Below, in pieces: positions 6,606-13,417 of a stretch of 13,474 bases of DNA. Every line of letters starts with the position of its first letter. The first letter of the stretch is position 1. Under the pieces are notes generated by a model. The model was not told the DNA's origin. It saw nothing but the letters and a program-made list of their open reading frames with translations, and searched no databases. The stretch spans positions 1-13,474 of the forward strand of contig JAISQV010000081.1 in assembly GCA_031273985.1 (NCBI GenBank). The letters run 5' to 3'. Source of the stretch: Spirochaetaceae bacterium. GTDB lineage: Bacteria; Spirochaetota; Spirochaetia; Treponematales; Breznakiellaceae. Made by a program: the position numbers and the translations under genes.

Positions 6606-6671
6606 ATGCAGGTAAAGAGACGCCCCCCCCCCCCCCCCGTGCGGGGCAAAGTCACCTTAACGTTTTCTTAA
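6606..6671 (+). CDS. Tiny ORF (21 codons) containing a C16 tract
   Basis: An ATG at 6606 follows AGGAG by six bases, a very good ribosome binding site. The frame encodes MQVKRRPPPPP then VRGKVTLTFS and stops at 6669-6671. Five of its codons are CCC within the 16-base C run. One extra C would move the frame into one that stays open until about 6761, past the GTG start of the response regulator at 6747. Two extra would end it early. It may be a leader peptide controlling the downstream gene, the start of a decayed gene, or a chance frame. The ribosome site is seen; everything about function is inferred. Confidence 0.35.
   Translation: MQVKRRPPPPPVRGKVTLTFS
6623..6638. repeat. Homopolymer of 16 C residues
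   Basis: Sixteen consecutive C bases form by far the longest homopolymer in the window. Tracts of this length change by slippage during replication and commonly act as on/off switches in bacteria; in Treponema pallidum, poly-G tracts affect expression of tpr genes. Sequencing or assembly error in tract length is also possible. Confidence 0.95.
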
Positions 6672-6746
6672 ACTCACTCTTTCCGCGGCGTTCTACTACT
6701 CTGTTACAGGCATCGTATCCGCGCTCTTTCAACGGGAGCTACGACG

Positions 6747-7145
6747 GTGCGGTGCAGATTTAACGCGGCGGCATTGATTGTCGATGATCTGCACACGAAT
6801 CTGACGATCCTTTCAGCCCTCCTCAACAGTTTTGGTGTTGAGGCGATGTGCGCGGACAACGGGGAAGAGGCGGTGGAACTGGTCCGGCGGGCGGAGAAAC
6901 AGTTTGACCTTATTTTCATGGACCTGGAAATGCCCGGCATGAACGGGGAGGAAACGCTGCGCAGCATCCGGGAGGAAATAGGGACGCCCTATGCGAAGAA
7001 TGTCCCCGTGGTTCTCTGTACCGCCAAGACGCTGGATGCCGCCGAAGCGGAGCGCTTTTCAAAGAGTTTCCACGCCCGCCTCACCAAGCCGGTCAAACTT
7101 GCGGAACTGGAATCGGTGCTGGCCCGCTTTCTGGCAAAGCCCTGA
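6747..7145 (+). CDS. Single-domain response regulator (CheY-like receiver)
   Basis: This 132-residue protein is one receiver domain with no output domain, so it probably passes a phosphate signal to a partner protein. It keeps every key residue: the acidic pair D13/D14 in LIVDD, the phosphoacceptor D59 in FMDLEMPGMNG, T92 in VVLCTAK, and K114 in RLTKPVK. The GTG at 6747 has GGGAG eight bases upstream. The frame is open further upstream to 6672 but has no other start codon. No histidine kinase gene lies in the window, so it is an orphan here. It follows the C16 short ORF by 75 bases, which may place it under that element's control. The family call is secure. Confidence 0.9.
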   Translation: MRCRFNAAALIVDDLHTNLTILSALLNSFGVEAMCADNGEEAVELVRRAEKQFDLIFMDLEMPGMNGEETLRSIREEIGTPYAKNVPVVLCTAKTLDAAEAERFSKSFHARLTKPVKLAELESVLARFLAKP

Positions 7146-7161
7146 GCGTATCGAACCCGCC

Positions 7162-7190
7162 TTGATTTTTCGGGGCCCTTGGCCCATAGT
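7162..7190 (+). promoter_or_regulatory. Possible promoter for the dehydrogenase
   Basis: TTGATT at 7162-7167 and CATAGT at 7185-7190 are 17 bases apart, each matching four of six consensus bases. Transcription would begin near 7197, almost at the ATG (7200), giving a leaderless mRNA. This is a weak call on sequence alone. Confidence 0.35.
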
Positions 7191-7199
7191 GGCGGAGTT

Positions 7200-8183
7200 A
7201 TGAAGATACTTATTTTGGGCAGCCGGGACCGCTACGAAAAATACTCCCCCGGCCCTCTGGCGGACCCCGCCTGGGACATCAGCTTTTTTCCCCGGGGCAC
7301 GGGGGACGCGGAACTGCTTGCCGGGGCGGGAGACGCGGAAATCATCCTGGCCGACGCCATTGCCCCGGTAAGCGGCGGCCTCATCGCGGGAATGCCGCGC
7401 CTCAAAATGATACACTCCGAGGGCGTGGCCTACGACAAGATAGACCGGGCCGCCGCAGCGGAGCGGGGAATCTTTGTCTGCAACAACAAGGGCTGCAATG
7501 CCGCCGCCGTGGCCGAACAAACTGTGCTGCTCATGCTGGCCTGGCTCCGCAGCCTGACGGCGGGAGACCGGGAAGTCCGGGCGGGCCGCCAGATCGAGAT
7601 GAAGGAACGCAAGATGGTCGAGGGGATCACCGAGCTGGGGGACTGCACCGTGGGGCTCATCGGCTTCGGGGACATTGCCAGGGCCGCGGCCCAGAGGCTC
7701 CGGGCCTTTGGCTGCAAACTCTACTACTACACGCCCCGCAGAAAATCCCCGGAAGTTGAGGCGGAATACGGCGTTGACTATGCGGACCTCTACGGGCTTG
7801 CGGACCGTGCCGACATTGTTTCCGTTCACGCCGCGGTTACGCCGGAAACGACTGGCCTGATCGACGCGGCCTTCCTCCGGCGGATGAAGCCGGGGGCCTT
7901 CCTCGTCAACACCGCCCGAGGGGAGATTGTGGACAACGCCGCCCTGCGGGAAGCCCTGATCGCGGGAACCATAGCCGGGGCGGCCTTCGACACGCTCTAC
8001 CCGGAGCCTACCCCCGGCGATCACCCGCTGGTGGACCTCCCCGCCTCCTGCAGGGACCGGGTCGTCTACGCGCCGCACCTGGGGGGAATCACCACGGGCA
8101 GTTTCAGGCGGGCTCACCGGAATATGTGGGAAAATGCGGCCCGCATTGCCCGCGGCGAAAGGCCCGTCAACATAGTAAGCTGA
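7200..8183 (+). CDS. D-isomer-specific 2-hydroxyacid dehydrogenase family protein
   Basis: This is an NAD(P)-dependent oxidoreductase that interconverts a 2-keto acid and a D-2-hydroxy acid; the family includes phosphoglycerate, glyoxylate and D-lactate dehydrogenases. It has 327 residues from the ATG at 7200. The Rossmann motif GFGDIA lies at 155-160, with the third Gly replaced by Ala as is common in the family. The catalytic triad is R240 (NTARGE), E269 (LYPEP) and H293 (YAPHLGG). No C-terminal ACT domain is present, so it is not a regulated long-form SerA. The frame extends to a TTG at 7179, but MKILILG is a typical family start. GGAG lies only two bases before the ATG, too close for normal use, so leaderless translation is possible. 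The substrate cannot be told from sequence. It stands alone as a transcription unit. Confidence 0.9.
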   Translation: MKILILGSRDRYEKYSPGPLADPAWDISFFPRGTGDAELLAGAGDAEIILADAIAPVSGGLIAGMPRLKMIHSEGVAYDKIDRAAAAERGIFVCNNKGCNAAAVAEQTVLLMLAWLRSLTAGDREVRAGRQIEMKERKMVEGITELGDCTVGLIGFGDIARAAAQRLRAFGCKLYYYTPRRKSPEVEAEYGVDYADLYGLADRADIVSVHAAVTPETTGLIDAAFLRRMKPGAFLVNTARGEIVDNAALREALIAGTIAGAAFDTLYPEPTPGDHPLVDLPASCRDRVVYAPHLGGITTGSFRRAHRNMWENAARIARGERPVNIVS

Positions 8184-8199
8184 CGCGGTAAAGACGGGG

Positions 8200-8348
8200 G
8201 GAATATTAACCACGGAAAACACGGACTTTTTGTTCAAAATTCCTTCTTCGTCCGTGAAGTCTACTTTTCCTTTAAAACCAGCGGAAAAGTGTGGTCCGTG
8301 GTTCTTCATAATTCTTCGTGTTTGTGCTTTGTGGTTAAAATTCTTCGG
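8200..8348. repeat. TTAACC/GTGGTT hairpin repeat, copy 2 (longest)
   Basis: The left border GAATATTAACCACGGAAAAC and the right border GTGGTTAAAATTCTTC enclose several shorter inverted matches, including CCACGGA against GTCCGTGG (about 8293-8302). Internal motifs CACGGAC, GTCCGTG and TTCTTCGTG alternate, so several alternative stems are possible. It fills the whole gap between the convergent dehydrogenase and YitT genes and could act as a two-way terminator. Confidence 0.75.
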
Positions 8349-8376
8349 CTTTTTGTAATTTCGAGGTGTTTGGAAA

Positions 8377-9252
8377 TTAATCCTTGGGCTTCAGGTAGAA
8401 CTGGCCGTTGAGGGTCTCGGTCTTGAGCACATTGATAAACGCCGCAGGGTCCACCCGCGTAATGGCGGCGATGAGGCCCTGCACCTGATTGGCCGTCACC
8501 ACCGAGTAGACCAGAATGCGCTCGCTCAGGCTGAAGTGCCCCAGGCCCCTGAAGGAAGTAGCGTCATGGTTGGTCGTTTCCCGGATGATGTGGTAAATCT
8601 CATCGGGCTTATTGGTGATGATCAGCATGGTCCGCTGCTGGTAGGCGCCGTAGAACCGCGACAGGACCATGGTCGTGGCAAACTGGAAAATGATCGAATA
8701 GAGCACCTTGTCCAGGCTGAAGAGGCAGGCCGCCACAAGCAGGATCACGCAGTTCCCCGCAAAAATATAGCCCCAGGAATTCTTGTGGTAGCGCTCCGAA
8801 ATGAAGATGGCGATAAAATCCGTGCCGCCGGAGGTGGCGTCCGCCAGCAGGCAGCAGGTGATTCCCGCAGCGTTGAGTATGCCCCCGAAGACCGCCGAAA
8901 GCAGCGTATCCTGGAGCAGCAGAAAATCGATGAACATGGAGGGGATAAAGTCCGTGAGGAGGCCGCTGGCCACGACGGCCAGACAGGAGTAGAGCGTGAA
9001 TTTTTTACCGATGAAGCGGTAACAGATCAGCGCGGGAACGGCGTTGAGCGCGATGATCAGGACGCTGAAAGGCACGTCGAAGCCCCCGTAACGGCTGCAA
9101 AAGGACTGAATGAGCAGGGTAAGCCCCGTGAAGCCGCCGGGGATAAGCTCCCCCGCGCGCACAAAGGTATTGATGTCGATCGCCAGAAGCAGGGAACCCA
9201 GAAGAATCAGGGCAAGACGCCGGGCGGTGCGTCCCAACGGAGAATTACGCAT
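8377..9252 (-). CDS. YitT-family integral membrane protein (DUF161 + DUF2179)
   Basis: This 291-residue membrane protein belongs to the YitT/YpjC family, whose transport role is not established. About five or six hydrophobic helices fill residues 10-200 (LALILLGSLLLAIDINTF, GGFTGLTLLIQ, SVLIIALNAVPALI, and others), with the family motif SGGTDFIA. A cytoplasmic DUF2179 domain of roughly 85 residues ends the protein, starting near QQRTMLIITNKP and including DPAAFINVLKTE. The frame is open to an ATG at 9330, but a strong promoter lies inside that extension and ahead of the ATG at 9252, whose product MRNSPLG then LALILLG looks like a normal family start. No good ribosome site precedes it and the mRNA would be nearly leaderless. 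The upstream gene ends before a hairpin, so this is a separate unit. Confidence 0.88.
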   Translation of the reverse strand: MRNSPLGRTARRLALILLGSLLLAIDINTFVRAGELIPGGFTGLTLLIQSFCSRYGGFDVPFSVLIIALNAVPALICYRFIGKKFTLYSCLAVVASGLLTDFIPSMFIDFLLLQDTLLSAVFGGILNAAGITCCLLADATSGGTDFIAIFISERYHKNSWGYIFAGNCVILLVAACLFSLDKVLYSIIFQFATTMVLSRFYGAYQQRTMLIITNKPDEIYHIIRETTNHDATSFRGLGHFSLSERILVYSVVTANQVQGLIAAITRVDPAAFINVLKTETLNGQFYLKPKD

Positions 9253-9261
9253 GACTATAGC

Positions 9262-9290
9262 AGTATAGCCCGGCGGCGGAGAAAAGTCAA
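9262..9290 (-). promoter_or_regulatory. Strong sigma-70-type promoter for the YitT gene
   Basis: On the minus strand TTGACT (9290-9285) and TATACT (9267-9262) are separated by exactly 17 bases, close to consensus. The expected transcription start is about three bases before the ATG at 9252, so the transcript has almost no leader. The promoter fixes the likely start codon and rules out the longer frame. Confidence 0.75.
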
Positions 9291-9325
9291 AGACGGGCGG
9301 AACTTCGCGCAGATGGCAGGGAGAA

Positions 9326-9353
9326 GGCATCCCCGGCGTTCACCGGGGATGCC
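9326..9353 (-). terminator. Hairpin after the tandem-domain protein gene
   Basis: A perfect 11-bp inverted repeat (GGCATCCCCGG at 9326-9336, CCGGGGATGCC at 9343-9353) with a six-base loop begins nine bases past the stop at 9363-9365. Only a short pyrimidine run (TTCTCCC) follows on the minus strand, so termination may be partial. It separates this gene from the YitT promoter. Confidence 0.6.
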
Positions 9354-9362
9354 CTCAATCAC

Positions 9363-9995
9363 TCAGTCATAATCGGAAAAAGTGAATTCTATGACGGCGT
9401 TTGGCGTGATCAGCACGTTCCATTTGGTGTAGGTGTCGCCGTCGCTGTCCTTCAACCTAATATCGTAACGGTTGGTAACGTTGAGGGGGTAGGGCAGCCA
9501 AAGATCAACGGAACTTCCCTTTCCAAGAACATCGCTCCCCATCACATCGGGTCCCCAGTTGCTCGCGGCGGCCTGGCTGACATAGACATAGTACACCGTG
9601 TAACCCGTATTATTTACGATCCTTATATTCGGATTGCCATTTGGAGTCCGGCTAGCGGAATCCCTCCTGTCCAGATCGGCCATGGTAAATTCTACGACGG
9701 CGTTAGGCGTGATCAGTACATCCCATTTGGTGTAGCTATCACCGTCACTGTCCTTCAGCCTGATGTCGTAGCGGTTGGTAACGGTCAGCGGATAACTCAG
9801 CCGGACATCGACATAGTTGCCGTTCATGAGTACATCGCTTCCCAGCACATCCTCTTCCCAGGAACTTGTCGCGGTCTGGCTGATGTAGACATAGTACACC
9901 GTGTAGCCCGTATTGTTGAGAATCCTGACCCTGTCCTGCGCAAAGGCGGACAGACTGACAAAAAGCAACATAAGAGCAATAAGATACTTTCTCAT
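9363..9995 (-). CDS. Secreted protein of two tandem near-identical domains with DSDGD loops
   Basis: I do not recognise the family. The 210-residue protein has a signal peptide (MRKYLIALMLLFVSLSAFAQ, cleavage likely after A19) and no lipobox, so it is periplasmic or secreted. Two copies of a beta-rich domain follow, at about 23-105 and 124-208, a period of 101 residues. By hand alignment 62 of 83 positions are identical. Each copy contains NNTGYTVYYVY, GSDVL, NRYDIRLKDSDGD and TKW, then LITPNAV; the DSDGD (82-86 and 183-187) resembles a calcium-binding loop. AAGGAGG six bases before the ATG is an excellent ribosome site. The gene is visibly lower in G+C than its neighbours, which may mean recent acquisition or selection on codons. 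Ligand binding at the cell surface is only a guess. Confidence 0.85.
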   Translation of the reverse strand: MRKYLIALMLLFVSLSAFAQDRVRILNNTGYTVYYVYISQTATSSWEEDVLGSDVLMNGNYVDVRLSYPLTVTNRYDIRLKDSDGDSYTKWDVLITPNAVVEFTMADLDRRDSASRTPNGNPNIRIVNNTGYTVYYVYVSQAAASNWGPDVMGSDVLGKGSSVDLWLPYPLNVTNRYDIRLKDSDGDTYTKWNVLITPNAVIEFTFSDYD

Positions 9996-10094
9996 CTACG
10001 ACCTCCTTTTGTTTGCCGGTCATACCAACCGGTTCTAAGACGGCCTCCGAAGCGGCTTTCCGCCGGGGGCGGCCCCTTCCCTTTGTGTGCTGCC

Positions 10095-10123
10095 AGTATA
10101 AAGCCGCGGGGGTGAAAGATCAA
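10095..10123 (-). promoter_or_regulatory. Promoter for the tandem-domain secreted protein
   Basis: On the minus strand TTGATC (10123-10118) and TATACT (10100-10095) are 17 bases apart. Transcription would begin near 10088 and leave a leader of about 90 bases before the ATG at 9995. The leader holds the 15-base string (10016-10030) that also occurs before the lipoprotein promoter. Confidence 0.6.
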
Positions 10124-10132
10124 GGAAAACGG

Positions 10133-10272
10133 AGAGAAGTCAGGAGGGGGCCGAGCCCCCTGCGCGCCAGCCTCCTCGGGCCTGCGGCCCTGCGGGGTCG
10201 GGCGCTACCCCCACCGCGGGGCTCTGCCCCGCAACGCCCCGCCGGGGGGCCAAAGGCCCCCCGGACCCCCCA
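10133..10272 (+). repeat. GC-rich dispersed repeat, copy C
   Basis: This is the fullest copy. In order it shows GAGAAGTCAGG, the palindrome AGGGGGCCGAGCCCCCT, GCGC, a variable hairpin around GGGCCTGCGGCCC, GGCGCTACCCCCACC, GCGGGGCTCTGCCCCGC, AACGCCCC, and a last stem GGGGGGCC-AAA-GGCCCCCC. It lies in the divergent region between the secreted-protein promoter and the aminopeptidase. Reading frames across it are incidental. A folded RNA or a mobile palindromic element would both fit. Confidence 0.8.
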
Positions 10273-10317
10273 GGATGCGCCGCATTTGGCTGATCCCCGG
10301 CCCTCTGCGGCATATCC
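10273..10317. repeat. Palindrome with GCGGCATATCC-type end, next to repeat copy C
   Basis: The arms GGATGCGCCGCA (10273-10284) and TGCGGCATATCC (10306-10317) match at ten of twelve positions. The right arm resembles the outer arm of the large palindrome at 4325-4338. It begins where copy C ends. The remaining bases up to 10433 show no feature I can support apart from the aminopeptidase ribosome site. Confidence 0.5.
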
Positions 10318-10444
10318 TCAACCGGGGGTTTTGTGCTACCCTTGCGGCACGGGCGGCCCGTTTTACTACCGCCGCTTATGAAGATACGACAATATAGATA
10401 ACGAATGTCTGAAAACCCTGGGGTGAATTTTACAGGAGGCGGCT

Positions 10445-11587
10445 ATGACTGCTGCGCGTTTTGCCGGTTTGAAAGATGTTGCCGGGGAATGGGGGGACCC
10501 GCTGGTCCGGGCCGCCCGCATAGCCGTAGGTGAATCCCTCAAGGTCAGGGAGGGGGAGCAGGTGCTGATCGTGACCAACCCCGCCCCGGATGTATCCGCC
10601 ATTGCCCAGGCGCTCTACGACGCCGCCCTTGAAGCAGGGGCGCGCCCGGTTCTGCTCTACCAGGGGCTCAAAACCCAGTTCGACTTTGCCGAGCCTTCGG
10701 TCATTGCCGCCTTCGAGGCCAGGCCGGAGGTTTTTATCTCCCTGAGCGCGGAAAAACTCGGCAAGGACGCCGCCGGCATAGCCGCGCCCTATCAGCACGG
10801 CGGGAAATCCTACGACCATATTTTCCACCTCCGCATGTACGGCGAAAAATCCTGCCGGGCCTTTTGGTCCCCCTCCACCACGGTGGAGTCCTTTGTGCGG
10901 ACCGTGCCCATAGACTACGCGCTGCTCCGGCGGCGCTGCGCTGCGGTCAAGGCTGTTCTGGACCGGGCGGTGTCGGTCCGCGTAACCGCGCAGGGGGGCA
11001 CCGACATAACGATTCCCCTGGCGGGCCGCAGCGCCTTCTCCGATGACGGCGACTTTTCGCAGGGGGGCAGCGGGGGAAACCTTCCCGCGGGGGAGACCTT
11101 TGTCAGCCCGGAGAACGGCAAGGCGCAGGGGGTCATCGCCTATGACGGCTCCATAAGCCTGGCGGAGGGGGACCTGGTGATAAAATCCCCACTGCGCTGC
11201 ACGGTGGAGGGGGGATTCGTTACCCGCATCGAGGGGGGCGGCGAGGCGGAACTTCTGCGGGAAACCATAGCCGGGGCGGAGCGCAACGCCGGGGACTTTG
11301 AAAAAGCCGGGAAGCTGCCCCCCGGCGCCGGGGAAACTTACGCCCGGAACGCCCGGAACATAGGCGAGCTGGGCATAGGGCTCAACCCGGAGGCCCGGAT
11401 CACCGGCCATATGCTGGAAGACGAGAAAGCCTTCCGCACCTGCCACTTTGCCATAGGCAGCAACTACGATGAGGACGCCCCCTCGCTGATCCACCTGGAC
11501 GGCCTGGTGCGGGATCCCACGATCACCGCCCGGATGGAAGACGGCCGGGAGCTAACGATAGAGGAAGCGGGCCGCCTGATAGAGTGA
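10445..11587 (+). CDS. M29-family metallo-aminopeptidase
   Basis: This 380-residue cytoplasmic enzyme is predicted to remove N-terminal residues from peptides, using two metal ions, as in the thermophilic AmpS/AmpT/PepS group. All expected metal ligands can be seen: E217 (LPAGETF), E308 (NIGELGIGLN), H334 (CHFAIGSN), H350 and D352 (IHLDGLV). The N-terminal half (GEQVLIVTNPAPDVSAIA) matches the family's first domain. The ATG has AGGAGG five bases upstream. It forms its own unit between a divergent gene and the convergent RNase Y gene. Some relatives in this superfamily open aromatic rings instead of cutting peptides, so the exact substrate is open. No export signal is present. Confidence 0.88.
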   Translation: MTAARFAGLKDVAGEWGDPLVRAARIAVGESLKVREGEQVLIVTNPAPDVSAIAQALYDAALEAGARPVLLYQGLKTQFDFAEPSVIAAFEARPEVFISLSAEKLGKDAAGIAAPYQHGGKSYDHIFHLRMYGEKSCRAFWSPSTTVESFVRTVPIDYALLRRRCAAVKAVLDRAVSVRVTAQGGTDITIPLAGRSAFSDDGDFSQGGSGGNLPAGETFVSPENGKAQGVIAYDGSISLAEGDLVIKSPLRCTVEGGFVTRIEGGGEAELLRETIAGAERNAGDFEKAGKLPPGAGETYARNARNIGELGIGLNPEARITGHMLEDEKAFRTCHFAIGSNYDEDAPSLIHLDGLVRDPTITARMEDGRELTIEEAGRLIE

Positions 11588-11657
11588 GCGGATTCTTCGG
11601 GGGACACAACGCCGCCTGGTACGGAGTCTGCAATTAAGCTGTGAGTAAGACAGGGAG

Positions 11658-11748
11658 CATATTAACCACAGACTACACAGACAAAAGCGGGGATTTCGAG
11701 CGAAAAGTCCGTATAGTCCGTGCCGTCCGTGGTTAAAATTCTTCCTCT
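11658..11748. repeat. TTAACC/GTGGTT hairpin repeat, copy 3
   Basis: TTAACCAC at 11662-11669 is perfectly inverted as GTGGTTAA at 11729-11736. Inside, CAGACTACACAGAC faces GTCCGTATAGTCCGTG. The right border GGTTAAAATTCTTC equals that of the copy at 8200-8348. It lies between the convergent aminopeptidase and RNase Y genes and reaches the last bases before the RNase Y stop codon, so it could terminate both. The 70 bases between the aminopeptidase stop and the repeat hold nothing I can identify. Confidence 0.75.
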
Positions 11749-11751
11749 GTA

Positions 11752-13281
11752 CTAACGGGCGTATTCCACGATGCGGGTCTCCCGGATCAGCGTTACCTTG
11801 ATGCGGCCCGGATAGCGGAGATCGTCCTCTATCTTTTTTGCAATCTCCCGCCCCAGCAGCCGGGACTGATCATCGTTCAGAGTCTCGTTGTTCACCAGAA
11901 CCCGCAGCTCCCGGCCCGCCTGTATCGCGTAGGCCTTGTCCACCCCGTTGAAGCCTTCGGCTATATTCTCCAGATTTTCGAGACGCTTCACATAGTTGTC
12001 CAGCGTCTCCTTCCGGGCGCCGGGCCGGGCCGCGGAAATGGCGTCGGCAATCTGCACCAGCACGCTTTCCACGCAGGTAGGCTCTATATCGTTGTGGTGG
12101 CTCCCTATGGCATTGATGACCCGCGGGTCCTCCCCCATTTTTCGGGCCATGTCCATGCCAATCTCCGCATGATTCATGTCCGAATCCGTCTCCACCCCCT
12201 TGCCAATATCGTGAAGCAGGGCGGCGCGGCGGGTAATATCCCGGTTGGCCCCCACCTCCGAGGCCAGCACCCCCGCGATGATCGCCACCTCCCTGGAATG
12301 TTGCAGCACATTCTGCCCGTAACTTGTGCGAAAGTAGAGCCGCCCCAGGGCGCGGATCGCATCCTGGCTTATGTTGTGAATCCCCAGATCGAAGAGGACC
12401 TTCTCGCCCTCCTCAAAAATTTTCTGGCTCGTATCCTTGCTGACCCTGGTAACGATCTCTTCAATCCGGGCGGGGTGTATGCGGCCGTCGGTGATCAGGC
12501 GCTCCAGCGCCACCTTGGCAATCTCCCGGCGCACCGGGTCAAAACAGGAAATAACCACCGCCTCCGGGGTATCGTCGATGATAATATCCACCCCCGTAAG
12601 CGTTTCCAGGGTGCGGATATTGCGCCCCTCCCGCCCGATGATCCGCCCCTTCATCTCGTCGTTGGGCAGCGTTACGGAAGTTATCGTCGTTTCGCCGGTA
12701 ACCTCCGTGGCGATCCGCTGAATCGTCGCCACCAGAATATCCCGCGCCCGCTTCTCGCCGGCGAGGTTCGCCTCCTGCTCCACCTTGTTGATCAGCGCCT
12801 GGGCATCATGCCGGGCCTCATCCTCAAGGTCCCGGATGATCAGGGCCTTTGCCTCCTCGGCGCTTAACCCGGAAATCCGCTCCAATTCCGCCCGGTAGCG
12901 GTCCTCCTGCTCACCCAGAGCATCGTCCCGGACCTGCAGCGCCCGGTCCCGTTCCGCCAACTGCTGCTCAATCTTTTCGATCTGGGCAGTTTTCTTGTCT
13001 ATAGCTTCTTCTTTTTGCAGCACCCGCCGCTCATACCGCTGCAGTTCAGCCCTGCGTTCCCGAGTTTCCTTCTCCTGCTGGCTTCTATCGCGGATAACTT
13101 GTTCTTTTGCCTCAAGAAGGATCTCCTTCTTTCTGGCTTCAGCTTCCCTTATCGCATCCTGTTTAAGGCGCTCGGACTTTTGCTCCGTCGCCGCAAGTTG
13201 GAATCTGGCATACAGCCATCTAATGGTCCAGCCTAAGAGTAACCCGGCAAGAGGGAGGATTATCCAAAACATCCAATCCAT
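11752..13281 (-). CDS. rny: Ribonuclease Y
   Basis: This is a membrane-anchored endoribonuclease that starts the decay of many mRNAs at the inner face of the cytoplasmic membrane. Its 509 residues match the usual length of about 510-520. Order of parts: one N-terminal membrane helix (FWIILPLAGLLLGWTIRWLY); a long charged coiled coil to about residue 150; a KH RNA-binding domain with GRIIGREGRN; and an HD phosphohydrolase domain with HSREVA, the metal-binding HDIGKG (H357, D358), SHHNDIEP and ADAISAARPGARKE. All key residues are intact. The ATG at 13281 is preceded by AAGGGG about eight bases upstream, and a good promoter lies further up. The gene is transcribed alone and converges on the aminopeptidase. 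Confidence 0.98.
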   Translation of the reverse strand: MDWMFWIILPLAGLLLGWTIRWLYARFQLAATEQKSERLKQDAIREAEARKKEILLEAKEQVIRDRSQQEKETRERRAELQRYERRVLQKEEAIDKKTAQIEKIEQQLAERDRALQVRDDALGEQEDRYRAELERISGLSAEEAKALIIRDLEDEARHDAQALINKVEQEANLAGEKRARDILVATIQRIATEVTGETTITSVTLPNDEMKGRIIGREGRNIRTLETLTGVDIIIDDTPEAVVISCFDPVRREIAKVALERLITDGRIHPARIEEIVTRVSKDTSQKIFEEGEKVLFDLGIHNISQDAIRALGRLYFRTSYGQNVLQHSREVAIIAGVLASEVGANRDITRRAALLHDIGKGVETDSDMNHAEIGMDMARKMGEDPRVINAIGSHHNDIEPTCVESVLVQIADAISAARPGARKETLDNYVKRLENLENIAEGFNGVDKAYAIQAGRELRVLVNNETLNDDQSRLLGREIAKKIEDDLRYPGRIKVTLIRETRIVEYAR

Positions 13282-13320
13282 CTCTCAGCCCCTTACCGAT
13301 GATTTTGTTCAAAGCGGGAT

Positions 13321-13350
13321 AGTCTACTATATAGCGGCCCCCTGGGTCAA
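13321..13350 (-). promoter_or_regulatory. Promoter for the RNase Y gene
   Basis: On the minus strand TTGACC (13350-13345) and TAGACT (13326-13321) are 18 bases apart. Transcription would begin near 13314, giving a leader of about 30 bases that holds the AAGGGG ribosome site. A perfect 8-bp palindrome (GCGGCCCC at 13334-13341, GGGGCCGC at 13351-13358) overlaps the -35 box and spacer, so a bound protein or a cruciform there could affect this promoter. Confidence 0.6.
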
Positions 13351-13360
13351 GGGGCCGCAT

Positions 13361-13417
13361 TGCCTCATTGAAAATCTAACCCTACGGGGGTCATGCCTCA
13401 TCGTAAAAATCTAACCC
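13361..13417. repeat. Two direct repeats TGCCTCAT...ATCTAACCC
   Basis: TGCCTCATTGAAAATCTAACCC (13361-13382) recurs as TGCCTCATCG, TAAAAATCTAACCC (13394-13417) with two extra bases, a period of about 33-35. The window's final seven bases, GGGTTAG (13468-13474), are the inverse of the CTAACCC that ends each copy. A larger palindrome or repeat array may continue beyond the window. No gene is visible from 13282 to the end. Confidence 0.5.

Noticed and set aside
9253..9330. Upstream ATG start for the YitT gene
   Set aside because: A near-consensus promoter (TTGACT, 17 bases, TATACT) lies inside this stretch, so it would not be transcribed from that promoter. The family start fits the ATG at 9252.
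8536..9372. Plus-strand frame opposite the YitT gene
   Set aside because: The product is highly charged and low in complexity, while the minus strand encodes clear membrane helices and a DUF2179 domain.
10013..10381. Plus-strand frame of 122 codons in the divergent intergenic region
   Set aside because: It is made almost wholly of repeat copy C and the adjoining palindrome, and lacks a ribosome site and domain features.
10376..10398. Promoter for the aminopeptidase using TATAGA at 10393-10398
   Set aside because: No -35 box lies at a usable distance; the bases at the right spacing read CGCCGC.
5441..11748. The repeated hairpins as a CRISPR array
   Set aside because: Only three copies exist, kilobases apart and of different lengths, with no regular spacers and no cas genes.
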